A DNA stretch of 64,000 nt from Methanoculleus taiwanensis (GTDB taxonomy: Archaea; Halobacteriota; Methanomicrobia; Methanomicrobiales; Methanoculleaceae): contig NZ_LHQS01000002.1 of the NCBI RefSeq assembly GCF_004102725.1, positions 1,134,133-1,198,132 of the forward strand, written 5' to 3'. Positions 1 through 7,296 of the stretch are shown here, in pieces. Made by a program: the position numbers and the translations under genes. Numbering within the stretch: position 1 is the stretch's first letter; each line of letters opens with the position of its first letter. Below the pieces are notes generated by a model that was not told the origin of the DNA, did not search any database, and worked only from the letters and a program-made list of their open reading frames with translations.

Positions 1-1
1 G

Positions 2-217
2 GAAACCCGCGAGCGTGTCGCCCGTGCCGGTGGCGAGGCACCGCACGAGACCCGGGGCCTGCAGGCTGCCGACGAGGAGACCCGCAAGCGTGTCGCCCGT
101 GCCGGCGGCGTGGCACCGCACGAGACCCGGGGCCTGCAGGCCGCAGACGAGGAGACCCGCAAGCGTGTTGCGAAGAAGGGTGGGGAAGCATCGGCAGGCG
201 GGAAGAGAACTGCATAG
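2..217 (+). CDS. KGG-repeat stress-type protein, C-terminal part (5' end outside window)
   Basis: An open frame enters from the left edge and stops with TAG at 215-217, giving 71 visible residues. It consists of a 25-residue unit built around ETRKRVARAGG and APHETRGLQAADE, seen about two and a half times, ending in RVAKKGGEA and a basic tail. Spaced charged residues with an (A/K)GG turn are typical of the hydrophilic KGG/stress-induced protein family, whose function is poorly defined and often linked to desiccation or general stress. No start codon is visible, so the total repeat number is unknown. The function is inferred from composition only. Confidence 0.6.
   Translation, partial: ETRERVARAGGEAPHETRGLQAADEETRKRVARAGGVAPHETRGLQAADEETRKRVAKKGGEASAGGKRTA
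8..180 (+). repeat. 75-bp in-frame tandem repeat within the KGG-type gene
   Basis: The 10-mer GGCCTGCAGG occurs at 56-65 and again at 131-140, and the flanking sequence repeats with the same 75-bp period. The period equals 25 codons, so the reading frame is preserved. The copies are nearly identical at DNA level, which suggests recent duplication. Further copies may lie left of the window. Confidence 0.75.
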
Positions 218-379
218 CCGGCACCGGATACTGCATGGACACCCATTTCCGGACACCGGCATACACTGCCGGTTCTCATGGTACCAGGTGTGTCTCACCC
301 GGGAGATTGTTTCGCCATTCCCCGGAGCACTCCAGAGGTCCCGGTGATGCCGGATCTCCATGCCCCAAACTATTGCAAG

Positions 380-391
380 ATTAATATATTG
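380..391 (+). promoter_or_regulatory. TATA box for the DUF2795 gene
   Basis: An AT-rich element TTAATATATT lies about 40 nt upstream of the GTG start at 430 in otherwise GC-rich DNA, the usual spacing for an archaeal TATA box followed by a short leader with a Shine-Dalgarno site. Confidence 0.5.
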
Positions 392-429
392 TAGTGGGAA
401 TGGGAGCCGGCGTCATGGAGGTGACAGTT

Positions 430-582
430 GTGGCTCAGCAGCGAGAGAGTGTCAGTCCGGCATATGTCCAGAAGTTCCTTTCCGGGATGGACTATCCTGC
501 AAGCAAGCAGGAGATTATAGACCACGCAAAGAAGAACAACTCTGCCGCGGATGTCAGTTCAGGAATCGGCCAGGTCAAGTAA
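430..582 (+). CDS. DUF2795 family small protein
   Basis: A 50-residue protein starting VAQQRESVSP. The core YVQKFLSGMDYPASKQEI followed by IDHAKKNNSAAD matches the DUF2795 pattern, a short helical domain of unknown role common in actinobacteria and methanogens. The GTG at 430 is chosen because GGAGGTGA at 417-424 is a near-perfect Shine-Dalgarno five bases upstream. Earlier in-frame starts at 394, 400 and 415 would place that site inside the gene. It has its own TATA box and appears monocistronic. Confidence 0.7.
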   Translation: MAQQRESVSPAYVQKFLSGMDYPASKQEIIDHAKKNNSAADVSSGIGQVK

Positions 583-769
583 GCGCACAGAGCGGGTGAG
601 CGGTGAATGCAGCAGCTGCGCCTCTTCCCGCCCATCTGTGCCGATCATCTTCTCTTCTGCATCGTTATCGAGAACGAATCCTCATAATACCGGCAGGCAG
701 CCTGCCCCTCTGCAGCGTCGATCGGCAGTATAACGACCGTGCCGAGCTCTTCAATGAGCTTGACCGGGT

Positions 770-1465
770 TCACCGGGCGTGAGCGGCAACCGGCGGCGGC
801 AGCAGTCCGAACCGGAGAAGCGCGGAACGGGTATGCCGGGCAGGGGGTATATCCCCTGGCGACCCGGCGAGCGTGCGGGAGAGGCGGTACAGATCTTCCG
901 GCGTATCGATATCGTACCACGGTTCAAGAAGGGATACCGTCGCCCCGAGTCCCCCGGCACGGGCGCAGGTGCACGCGGCAACACGCCCGGTACTCCACGG
1001 GATATCGGCAAAGAGACCGGGGATCGATCTTCGCATTCCTATGAGATAGTAGCCTCCGTCGGTCGACGGGCCAAGAACCAGATCAGCGTCGACAAGCCTC
1101 CTGAACGCACGGTGAACGAACTCTACCGGGAGTGTCGGCGAATCGCTGCCGAGCAGCACCACCGCGGTCGCACCGAGCCCGAAGAGTGCCTCCGCTACGT
1201 GGGCGAGGCGGGTGCCGAGGTCCCCGGCGGGCTGGGCGATCAGCGCATACCCCTGCGGCACGATCACGGAGAAGTAGGGCTCCGCGTCCCGCGGGGTGTA
1301 GGCGACGAACGGGGCGATGCCGCTCGCCCGGCCGAGTTGTTCGATCGAATCGAGCAGAAAACTTTCATAGAGCTCCGCCGCCTCGTCCGGAGAGAGCAGG
1401 GGTGCGAGGCGGGTCTTGACATAGCCAGGGTATGGCGCTTTGGCCATTATCGCGGCTGCCTGCAT
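770..1465 (-). CDS. TIGR04282/DUF2064 glycosyltransferase-like protein (rSAM/selenodomain-associated transferase 1 type)
   Basis: A 231-residue protein starting MQAAAIMAKAPYPGYVKTRL, the K-x-P-x-x-G-x-x-K-T-R-L signature of the TIGR04282 nucleotidyl/glycosyl-transferase-fold family. Also present are LLGSDSPTLP (a GSD metal/nucleotide motif) and STDGGYYLIG, both typical of the family, and DIDTPEDL near the C-terminus. The start codon overlaps the stop of the methyltransferase gene by one base, so the two are translationally coupled. The C-terminal 30 residues (after YRLSRTL) look like a non-conserved extension. In other genomes this family sits beside radical SAM and methyltransferase genes, as it does here. 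The substrate is unknown. Confidence 0.8.
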   Translation of the reverse strand: MQAAAIMAKAPYPGYVKTRLAPLLSPDEAAELYESFLLDSIEQLGRASGIAPFVAYTPRDAEPYFSVIVPQGYALIAQPAGDLGTRLAHVAEALFGLGATAVVLLGSDSPTLPVEFVHRAFRRLVDADLVLGPSTDGGYYLIGMRRSIPGLFADIPWSTGRVAACTCARAGGLGATVSLLEPWYDIDTPEDLYRLSRTLAGSPGDIPPARHTRSALLRFGLLPPPVAAHAR

Positions 1466-2283
1466 CAGGTTTTCCGCCCGATAAAACGCCCGCGGCCTAC
1501 CTTCCCTTCATCGGCGGCTTTCCTCCAGAGCGCAAGTCCACGCTCCGCATCCCGGTAGACCTCTTTGCCAAAGAGGTCGACGATCTCGCCCTCGAGCTCG
1601 CCGGTGAGACTCGCATGGTAGCGGCGCATCTGCTTCGAAAAGTCTTCACTGAGATCTTCCCGCTCCGTCACGGTAAATCCGTTCCGTTGCAAGAGTTCGG
1701 TATATCCTTCGAGTGTCTCCATGTACGGGAATACCATGAAGGTATTGAGGGTCTGCCACTCCTCGGCGCTCATCGTCCCGGTCTGTATCCAGTCGGTGAA
1801 GGCGATGGTGCCCCCCGGTTTTGCCACCCGCCTGCATTCCTTCAGCAGACGTTCTTTATCGGTTACATAGCACCAGGAGTCCTGCCCCCAGACGATATCG
1901 AAGGTGCCTGCCCGAAAAGGCATATCAAGCGCGTTTCCGAGCCTGAAGGTGACGCGATCGCCGAGCCCTGCGATCCTCGTCCGCTCAACTGCTTTGGCGA
2001 CCATCCGGGGCGTGATGTCAAGGCCCATCACCGTCGCACCATATCGTCGCGCAAGGTGCCTGGCAGGCCCTCCCTGGCCCGCAAGGACGTCGAGAACCCG
2101 GCTCTGTTCACCGACTCCCGCCATCTCTGCAAGAATCCGGGTCTCCTCCTCGCCGCCGACATGGATCTCTTCTCCCATCAGCATCTCCCAGAGCTGACCG
2201 ACCGGCCCTTCATAGACGGTCATCACGTCACCGACGTTGATGTCCAGCATCGCCATTTGCTTTTTGCCTACGACATCACCCAT
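1465..2283 (-). CDS. Class I SAM-dependent methyltransferase, sarcosine/dimethylglycine methyltransferase-like
   Basis: A 272-residue Rossmann-fold methyltransferase. Motif I is VLDVLAGQGGPARHLA (about residues 63-78), followed by GLDITPRMV (motif II) and DIVWGQDSWCYV (motif IV region). The HVGGEEETR segment before motif I and the QDSWCYV stretch recall the glycine/sarcosine/dimethylglycine N-methyltransferases of betaine synthesis. It lacks an obvious ArsM-type cysteine set. The ATG at 2283 is chosen because the upstream extension is unlike the family and would overlap the preceding gene; a weak GAGG site precedes it. It lies 10 bases after the radical SAM gene and overlaps the next gene by one base, so this is the middle gene of a three-gene operon. 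The small-molecule substrate cannot be told from sequence. Confidence 0.8.
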   Translation of the reverse strand: MGDVVGKKQMAMLDINVGDVMTVYEGPVGQLWEMLMGEEIHVGGEEETRILAEMAGVGEQSRVLDVLAGQGGPARHLARRYGATVMGLDITPRMVAKAVERTRIAGLGDRVTFRLGNALDMPFRAGTFDIVWGQDSWCYVTDKERLLKECRRVAKPGGTIAFTDWIQTGTMSAEEWQTLNTFMVFPYMETLEGYTELLQRNGFTVTEREDLSEDFSKQMRRYHASLTGELEGEIVDLFGKEVYRDAERGLALWRKAADEGKVGRGRFIGRKT

Positions 2284-2293
2284 ACTTTTCGCC

Positions 2294-3370
2294 TCACAAC
2301 GCTGCACGCCAGCATTTCGGGTCGGCGCCGCAGATATCTCCCGTCTCGTAGTACGCCAGTGCCCGGCACCCCCAGCAGACGGCACTCTGCTCGCACCAGG
2401 TGCAGGGGGAAGGATTCGCACCCGGCTGCCTCATCCGGGAGAAGAGCAACTCGTCCCGGTGCTCGTCCACGATCTTCCGTAGCGACCGCTCCCTGATATT
2501 GCCATACCCCTTTCTGATGACCGAACAGGGTGTGACATCGCCGTCCACCGTCACACAGACCATTCCGCCGCAGTAGAATTTGTTCACGTCCATCGTCCCG
2601 AGAGACCACGACGAGCCCGGGTAACAGATCCTATCCCGCTCCCTGCAGGCGTCGCGGATCTCTTCGAGGGCGGGTATCCACTCCGGGTGAACCTCTGCAA
2701 GACCGACAGCGCAGATCTGTGTCAGGCATATCTTCATTCCGAGGTCTTCACAGAAGTGTCGCATCGTCGCTTTCACGTCGTCGCCGGCCAGAGGGTGGGT
2801 GAAGGTGATGCAGTTGACAAGTTCGCTCGCGGGTTTTCCGAGAGCGAGAACGGTCTCGACACCGCGGGATATCGCCCGGATCTTCTCTTCCGCGTTCCCG
2901 GTATGCAGCTGACCGTATACCCCGGGATTCAGGCTGTCGAGATGCACGGAGATGAACCCGCCTTCCGTCATCTCGATTGCCCGGCGTGCAACGGCAGGGT
3001 CCGCAAGCGGCATCCCGCTCGTCCAGATGTTATTGACAAAACCGAGATCCGCGGCGTGAACCATCAGTTCATACCAGTCCGGCCGGCACAGCGGGTCTCC
3101 GCCGAGCCAGTCGATTGCTTTTACATCCATCGTTGCCGCAGCGTAGAGCACGGCGGAGATATCCTCCGCGGGAAGCTCATGCACGGGTGCACCGTCCGCC
3201 GATGCATAGCAGTAGCGGCAGCCCTGAGGGCATGAGTGATTCGATTCTATCTGGACGGAATAGACCATCTCTTCTTTAAAATAGCGCACCACCTCTTCGG
3301 CATCGAGGTGCAGACACCCGCAGGATACAGCCTCATCTTCGTCCCTCACCCTCTGCCGTACCTCATTCAT
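2294..3370 (-). CDS. Radical SAM/SPASM domain protein
   Basis: A radical SAM enzyme with CPQGCRYC (Cx3Cx2C, residues 56-63 in the longest form) for the AdoMet-binding 4Fe-4S cluster. IDWLGGDPL is the usual glycine-rich element, and a cysteine-rich C-terminal half (CGGMVCVTVDGDVTPC, then CTWCEQSAVCWGC and a final CGADPKCW) is typical of SPASM auxiliary-cluster domains. The ATG at 3370 fits a start downstream of the TATA box at 3411-3418. A longer TTG-initiated form from 3397 is possible. It is first in an operon with a methyltransferase and a TIGR04282 transferase, and divergent from a TIGR04283-type transferase. SPASM proteins modify peptides or small molecules; no precursor peptide gene is evident, so a small-molecule role is inferred. 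Confidence 0.85.
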   Translation of the reverse strand: MNEVRQRVRDEDEAVSCGCLHLDAEEVVRYFKEEMVYSVQIESNHSCPQGCRYCYASADGAPVHELPAEDISAVLYAAATMDVKAIDWLGGDPLCRPDWYELMVHAADLGFVNNIWTSGMPLADPAVARRAIEMTEGGFISVHLDSLNPGVYGQLHTGNAEEKIRAISRGVETVLALGKPASELVNCITFTHPLAGDDVKATMRHFCEDLGMKICLTQICAVGLAEVHPEWIPALEEIRDACRERDRICYPGSSWSLGTMDVNKFYCGGMVCVTVDGDVTPCSVIRKGYGNIRERSLRKIVDEHRDELLFSRMRQPGANPSPCTWCEQSAVCWGCRALAYYETGDICGADPKCWRAAL

Positions 3371-3410
3371 GCCCTCTGGCCTCTGGAACACACTCAACCA
3401 TGACCATTAT

Positions 3411-3418
3411 CATATATG
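3411..3418. promoter_or_regulatory. Palindromic TATA element shared by two divergent genes
   Basis: CATATATG is a perfect palindrome midway between the radical SAM gene (ATG at 3370, minus strand) and the glycosyltransferase gene (ATG at 3452, plus strand). Both starts are about 35-40 nt away, so one box could serve both directions. This argues against using the ATG inside the box (3416) as a start codon. Confidence 0.5.
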
Positions 3419-3451
3419 TTGGTGACGGTGATTCAGGTCGTGCGGGAGGAT

Positions 3452-4144
3452 ATGATATCGATAATCACGCCGGTACTGAACGAAGAGGGAACCCTTCCGG
3501 GGTATCTCTCCCACATCGACGGTCTTGCCGGGGATTTTGAGGTGATCGTTGTCGACGGTGGGAGCTCCGATGGGACGCTCCGGGATGCTACGGCTGCCGC
3601 ATCGACACTTCGCCACCGGTTTTCGCTGCTCTCCTCGCCGAAGGGGAGAGGTGTCCAGATGAACGCCGGAGCAGAGCAGGCCGCAGGTTCGATCCTCCTC
3701 TTCCTGCACGCGGACTGCCGGATTCCACACGACTCACTGCAGGTTATCGAGCAGGCTTGTGCGGAGGCTGCCGTGATCGGCGGGGGGTTCTCACACTCCT
3801 TCGACTCAACCGACCCCTTTCTCCGTCTGACAAGCTTCGCCGGAAACATCCTCGCCCGGAGGAGAGGGATATTTTTCGGTGACTTCGGGATCTTCATCGA
3901 AAGGGAAGCCTTCTTCCGGATCGGCGGATATGAACCGCTCCTCTATCTTGAGGACTTCGCATTCTCCCGGGCGGCACGGCGGTATGGGCGACTCGTCCGG
4001 ATTGACCGGACGATACGCGCCTCACCCCGGCGGTATGCCGCGGTCGGGAAGTACCGGCTCAGCGCTCTCTATCTTCTGGTGCTGCTCCTGAACGCCGTCG
4101 GAATCAGGCCTGAAAGCCTCGTCCGGTATATCGTTGAAAAGTAA
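3452..4144 (+). CDS. TIGR04283 family glycosyltransferase (family 2 fold)
   Basis: A 230-residue GT-A protein. ISIITPVLNEEGTLPGYL at the N-terminus, VIVVDGGSSDGTL, GRGVQMNAGAEQA and LFLHADCRIP (the DxD-like element) are the hallmark of the rSAM/selenodomain-associated transferase 2 family. IFFGDFGIFIEREAF and YLEDFAFSRAARR are also family features. A hydrophobic C-terminal segment (LSALYLLVLLLNAVGI) may touch the membrane. The start at 3452 keeps the TATA palindrome outside the gene, although GGGAGG at 3444-3449 is unusually close to it. Families TIGR04282 and TIGR04283 often co-occur, and here they flank a radical SAM and a methyltransferase gene. Confidence 0.85.
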   Translation: MISIITPVLNEEGTLPGYLSHIDGLAGDFEVIVVDGGSSDGTLRDATAAASTLRHRFSLLSSPKGRGVQMNAGAEQAAGSILLFLHADCRIPHDSLQVIEQACAEAAVIGGGFSHSFDSTDPFLRLTSFAGNILARRRGIFFGDFGIFIEREAFFRIGGYEPLLYLEDFAFSRAARRYGRLVRIDRTIRASPRRYAAVGKYRLSALYLLVLLLNAVGIRPESLVRYIVEK

Positions 4145-4324
4145 AGAGTCCTTGTTGCAATCGGGTTTCCAATGGTACTGTATAATTCCAGGAGTACTGT
4201 ATTTTTCCATTAAACCGGGATTTATTGAGGTAAATTTTCCTAAGTGCATTCAGAACTGCAAAAACATTTCCTAATGCTTAAATTCTCTTCTTAAAAATAA
4301 AGTATCCTGAAAGGAGTGTATGTT

Positions 4325-5140
4325 TTGACACCGTGGCAGCAGAGTATTCAGACCAAGCTGACGGTCAGCTTCATCGTCCTGATCCTTGTCATATCGGGAC
4401 TTACGTTTGTGTTCACGTACGGAGAGACGAAATCGGCGCTCAAGGAGACGACGCAGGACGAGCTGAAAGCGCTCGCAGTGATCATCGCAACCCAGATTGA
4501 CGGCGACGCGATGGCGGCGTTCCAGCCCGGCGACGAGGAGATGGCGGAGTTTATAGCCATTCGTGACCAGCTCGACACCATCCGGTCTTCAAACCCCGAG
4601 ATTCTCTATCTCTATACGATGCGTTCGGTTGGGGATACCGTCGAGTTCGTCGTGGATGCCGACTACGGTATCGATGACGGGGCTGCGATCGGCGATCTCT
4701 ACGATGAAGCGGGCTCCGACCTGCTCGCCGGATTTACCGCCCCCTCTGCAGACAGCGAGTTCACCACCGATCAGTGGGGCACCGTTCTTTCCGGGTACGC
4801 TCCCATTAAGGACTCGGCCGGCGCCGTCGTCGGGCTCGTGGGCGTCGACATGGACAGCTCCCGGGTGATCGACCGCCAGGACTTCATCGGAAACACCATC
4901 TTTGTGGTCATCGGCATAGCCATCCTCGTTGCCGGTGGGTTCATCGCCCTCTTCTCGAGGACGATCATCCGCGATATCAAGAAACTGAACGAAACGGCAA
5001 ATGCGATCAGCATGGGCAACACCGACGTCTCCGTCGACGTCGAGCGGAAAGACGAGATCGGCGAGCTTGCGGAGTCCTTCGGCCGGATGGTAGCGAGCCT
5101 CAAGATCATGATGATGGATCCTGAGGACGGGACAAAATAG
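4325..5140 (+). CDS. Membrane sensor with extracytoplasmic Cache-like domain and HAMP, no output domain
   Basis: About 271 residues: a first membrane helix (KLTVSFIVLILVISGLTFVF), an extracytoplasmic region of about 150 residues ending in YAPIKDSAGAVVGLVGVDMD (typical of Cache-type sensor domains), a second helix (IFVVIGIAILVAGGFIALF), then a HAMP domain with LNETANAISMGN and RKDEIGELAESFGRMV. The protein ends just after HAMP, so there is no kinase, cyclase or methyl-accepting module. The TTG at 4325 is preferred because GGAG at 4313-4316 is correctly spaced for it; the GTG at 4316 overlaps that site. Ten bases downstream is a 76-residue gene that may be its partner. Confidence 0.8.
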   Translation: MTPWQQSIQTKLTVSFIVLILVISGLTFVFTYGETKSALKETTQDELKALAVIIATQIDGDAMAAFQPGDEEMAEFIAIRDQLDTIRSSNPEILYLYTMRSVGDTVEFVVDADYGIDDGAAIGDLYDEAGSDLLAGFTAPSADSEFTTDQWGTVLSGYAPIKDSAGAVVGLVGVDMDSSRVIDRQDFIGNTIFVVIGIAILVAGGFIALFSRTIIRDIKKLNETANAISMGNTDVSVDVERKDEIGELAESFGRMVASLKIMMMDPEDGTK

Positions 5141-5150
5141 GAGGGTATGG

Positions 5151-5381
5151 ATGAGCCAGCTCTCAGACGAGGTACTGAAAGTATCTCTTCAGTACCTCGG
5201 CCCGGCAGCCGAGCGATTTCTTGAACGGCAGACAAAGTCTCACTTAAACGGCCTTGCATTCACCGATCTGCAGAAATCGCATATCCCCGACCTGGCCACA
5301 TGGGTCAGGACATCGGCGTCACTGATCATCGATAAGAAGAAAGCGGAAGAACTGGCAACGAGGATCACCCGGATGGGATGA
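5151..5381 (+). CDS. Small conserved-looking protein of unknown function, partner of the HAMP sensor
   Basis: 76 residues, MSQLSDEVLKVSLQYLGPAA then ERFLERQTKSHLNGL, predicted all-helical and soluble. GGAGGG upstream fits the ATG at 5151, and only ten bases separate it from the HAMP gene, so the two are almost surely one transcript. The LGPAA-x-x-FLxRQ segment loosely recalls small helical modules found attached to bacterial signalling proteins, but I do not recognise a named family. A role as the cytoplasmic output or adaptor of the upstream receptor is inferred only from position. Confidence 0.65.
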   Translation: MSQLSDEVLKVSLQYLGPAAERFLERQTKSHLNGLAFTDLQKSHIPDLATWVRTSASLIIDKKKAEELATRITRMG

Positions 5382-5405
5382 GAGGGAGATCCTCTCCCTC
5401 TTCCA

Positions 5406-6173
5406 TCATCGTGCGGCGACCGCCTCTTCTTCCCGCCGCCGCCCGAAGAGGCTGCGCAGCCTGTCGGTGATGCAGGCCTCAAAGATCGTCTCCACCCGTT
5501 CGTGCGCCTGGCCTATCCACATCATCACATCATCAGGCGCAATCTCTCCTTCTTCCGTCAGGTAGTAGTCTATGTTTAAGAGAAACGCATTCGTCCCGGG
5601 CGCCTCGGCGACTGCATCGGTGAGCTCCACCCGGCAGTTGTCCCGTCCCTCCTCGAACGAGAACTCCGCACCGGAGATGAACCCGACGGGGAGCCCCTTC
5701 AGCGTCTCGGGGAAGGTCGGGTAGAATGAGAAGTAGTCGCCAAGAGCGATCTCCTCCTCTGGAATCTCGATGGTGTTGATGTACCGGAGATTCAGCGTCC
5801 TGATCCCCGGGACACCGATGACGTCCCGGAAGCGGGAGTAGGCATTCTCGATCCGCGGGCGGAGTTCGTCCCAGTCCGCGTGGGGCTTCTGGCAGTTCAC
5901 GGAGAAGAGCCGGGGTCCGACCTGGAGGGCACAGGTGCCGTCCTCGGTCGAGAGCATGGAGCGTTCGGTGACCAGGAGTTCTTCCCGAAGCCCTTCGGGA
6001 CCGAGCATGACGACCACCTCGCGAACCCATCGCTGATCCCGCTTCGGATACGTACCCTTCATGTTTTCGAATAAAATTCCCGGGAATGTCATATCCCAGG
6101 GCATATCCAGCGGAAACCGGAATTCGCATACCGCCTCGGAGATGGGCGGGTTGGCATACACATTTCGTCTCAT
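5406..6173 (-). CDS. TIGR04255 family protein
   Basis: 255 residues starting MRRNVYANPPISEAVCEFRF, the characteristic opening of the sporadically distributed TIGR04255 family (Y-x-x-P-P-I-x-E-A-V-x-E-F-R-F). Further family features are RFRDVIGVPGIRTLNLRYIN in the middle and FLLNIDYY before the C-terminal helix that ends AHERVETIFEACITDRLRSLFG. The biochemical function is unknown. The ATG at 6173 follows a GGGGGAT site; the 52-residue upstream extension of the open frame is not family-like. It converges on the 76-residue gene, 24 bases away. Confidence 0.8.
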   Translation of the reverse strand: MRRNVYANPPISEAVCEFRFPLDMPWDMTFPGILFENMKGTYPKRDQRWVREVVVMLGPEGLREELLVTERSMLSTEDGTCALQVGPRLFSVNCQKPHADWDELRPRIENAYSRFRDVIGVPGIRTLNLRYINTIEIPEEEIALGDYFSFYPTFPETLKGLPVGFISGAEFSFEEGRDNCRVELTDAVAEAPGTNAFLLNIDYYLTEEGEIAPDDVMMWIGQAHERVETIFEACITDRLRSLFGRRREEEAVAAR

Positions 6174-6296
6174 AATAGATCCCCCTTTCCGGAGTAAGAT
6201 AGGGGATGACCTTAAGAAAGTAACGTGAGTGTGTGGGGAGAATGCCGGGCAGCAGCTGTGGGAGCATTTAAACGGTATGATCGTGAGAACCATGCG

Positions 6297-6857
6297 ATGA
6301 ACGACGAGGTCTTCCGGCAGACGGTTCATTTCCTGATGGGTGTACTCGGGGCTGCAATCCTCATCACCGTACAGCCGAGAACCGCCCTGATCTTCCTCGG
6401 CGTCGTTCTGTTCATCGGATTTGCCGTCCAGGACATCTTAACCCGCGGCTACAGGATCCCGGCGCTCGTCGTCCTTGTGGACGAGGCTGAACGACGGGGA
6501 AAAGTGCCGATGAAGGGCGGCATCGCCTACGCGATCAGTGCACTCCTCTGTTACACCGCCTTTGGTCCGTTCTATACCGCTATCGGTCTCGTCACCCTCG
6601 GGGTTCTCGACAGCGTCTCGACGCTCGTCGGCATCAGGGTCGGGAAGCACACGCTCTACCGGAAAAAATCGGTCGAAGGGACGCTTTCCGGGATTATTCT
6701 GACCTTTGCTATCTTAGCTTTCTTCATCCCGCCGTGGACGGCGCTCTTCGTCGCCGTTGTGGCAGGGGTCGTCGAGGCCTTCTCACCGATCGACGACAAC
6801 CTGATCATCCCGCTGGCGACATGCATCGTCCTCGCGCTCTGCTGCTTTACAGTTTGA
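6297..6857 (+). CDS. Polyprenol/diacylglycerol kinase-like membrane protein (CTP-dependent SEC59/DGK1 type)
   Basis: 186 residues with about six membrane helices. The stretch LGVLDSVSTLVGIRVGKH followed by KSVEGTLSGII resembles the D-x-x-A-x-x-x-G-x-x-x-G and KSxEG motifs of the dolichol kinase/phosphatidate cytidylyltransferase superfamily. Archaeal members are thought to phosphorylate or activate lipid-linked alcohols, but the substrate is unknown here. The ATG at 6297 (MNDEVFRQTVHF) puts the first helix at the expected place. The 3' end overlaps the convergent GtrA-like gene by 11 bases. Confidence 0.7.
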   Translation: MNDEVFRQTVHFLMGVLGAAILITVQPRTALIFLGVVLFIGFAVQDILTRGYRIPALVVLVDEAERRGKVPMKGGIAYAISALLCYTAFGPFYTAIGLVTLGVLDSVSTLVGIRVGKHTLYRKKSVEGTLSGIILTFAILAFFIPPWTALFVAVVAGVVEAFSPIDDNLIIPLATCIVLALCCFTV

Positions 6858-7230
6858 TGCCTCTTTTCCGGAGTTCTTCCGACTTCTTCTTCGAACACTC
6901 CTCGCAACGGAACTCAGGCTCGTCATCTCCGCTCCGGTCGTAATTCTCAGCATGCACAAGCCGGTATCCACGCGCCACTCTGCCGCAGTCGACGCACCGG
7001 ATCTCTTCCCTTACCTCCCACTGGGCGGCGAGCACCTGGGATGTGAAGATGAACCGATCGACCCAGAAGAATATGAGCCCGCCGATCAGGTTTGCAACGA
7101 CAGTCGCCCACAGCGCTCCGATAGGAGCAAGGTAGTAGAGGACGAGGGCAAGGATTGGTGTCGAGAGCTGCCACCGGACAAGGTACAGCCCGTACCGCTT
7201 AAAATTGATCTGCACATATAAAAGTGCCAA
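6847..7230 (-). CDS. GtrA-like membrane protein with C-terminal zinc-ribbon motif
   Basis: 127 residues. The N-terminal half has about two membrane helices and the GtrA-type sequence RWQLSTPILALVLYYL ... LIGGLIFFWVDRFIF. The C-terminal half is soluble, with paired cysteines CVDCG and CEECSKKK that could bind zinc. GtrA proteins are usually about 120-150 residues with four helices, so this one is a shortened membrane part plus a metal-binding tail. The start is uncertain (TTG at 7230 or GTG at 7215, with no clear Shine-Dalgarno). The function is unknown; the family is linked to cell-surface polysaccharide or lipid-linked sugar transfer. Confidence 0.65.
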   Translation of the reverse strand: MALLYVQINFKRYGLYLVRWQLSTPILALVLYYLAPIGALWATVVANLIGGLIFFWVDRFIFTSQVLAAQWEVREEIRCVDCGRVARGYRLVHAENYDRSGDDEPEFRCEECSKKKSEELRKRGIKL

Positions 7231-7296
7231 TATGATCTCTTAAAGGTGGGCATCGACCGGAAGATTCCATCCGGAATAGTTCCGGCATCTCTCGTG

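Noticed and set aside
645-920. Minus-strand frame whose end (KLIEELGTVVILPIDAAEG) extends beyond the glycosyltransferase gene.
   Set aside because: Most of it overlaps the TIGR04282 gene in another frame, has no ribosome site, and its unique end matches no family I know.
1465-2283. ArsM-type arsenite methyltransferase as the identity of the methyltransferase gene.
   Set aside because: The fold and the GGEEET and QDSWCYV segments fit amine methyltransferases better, and the conserved arsenic-binding cysteine trio of ArsM is not evident.
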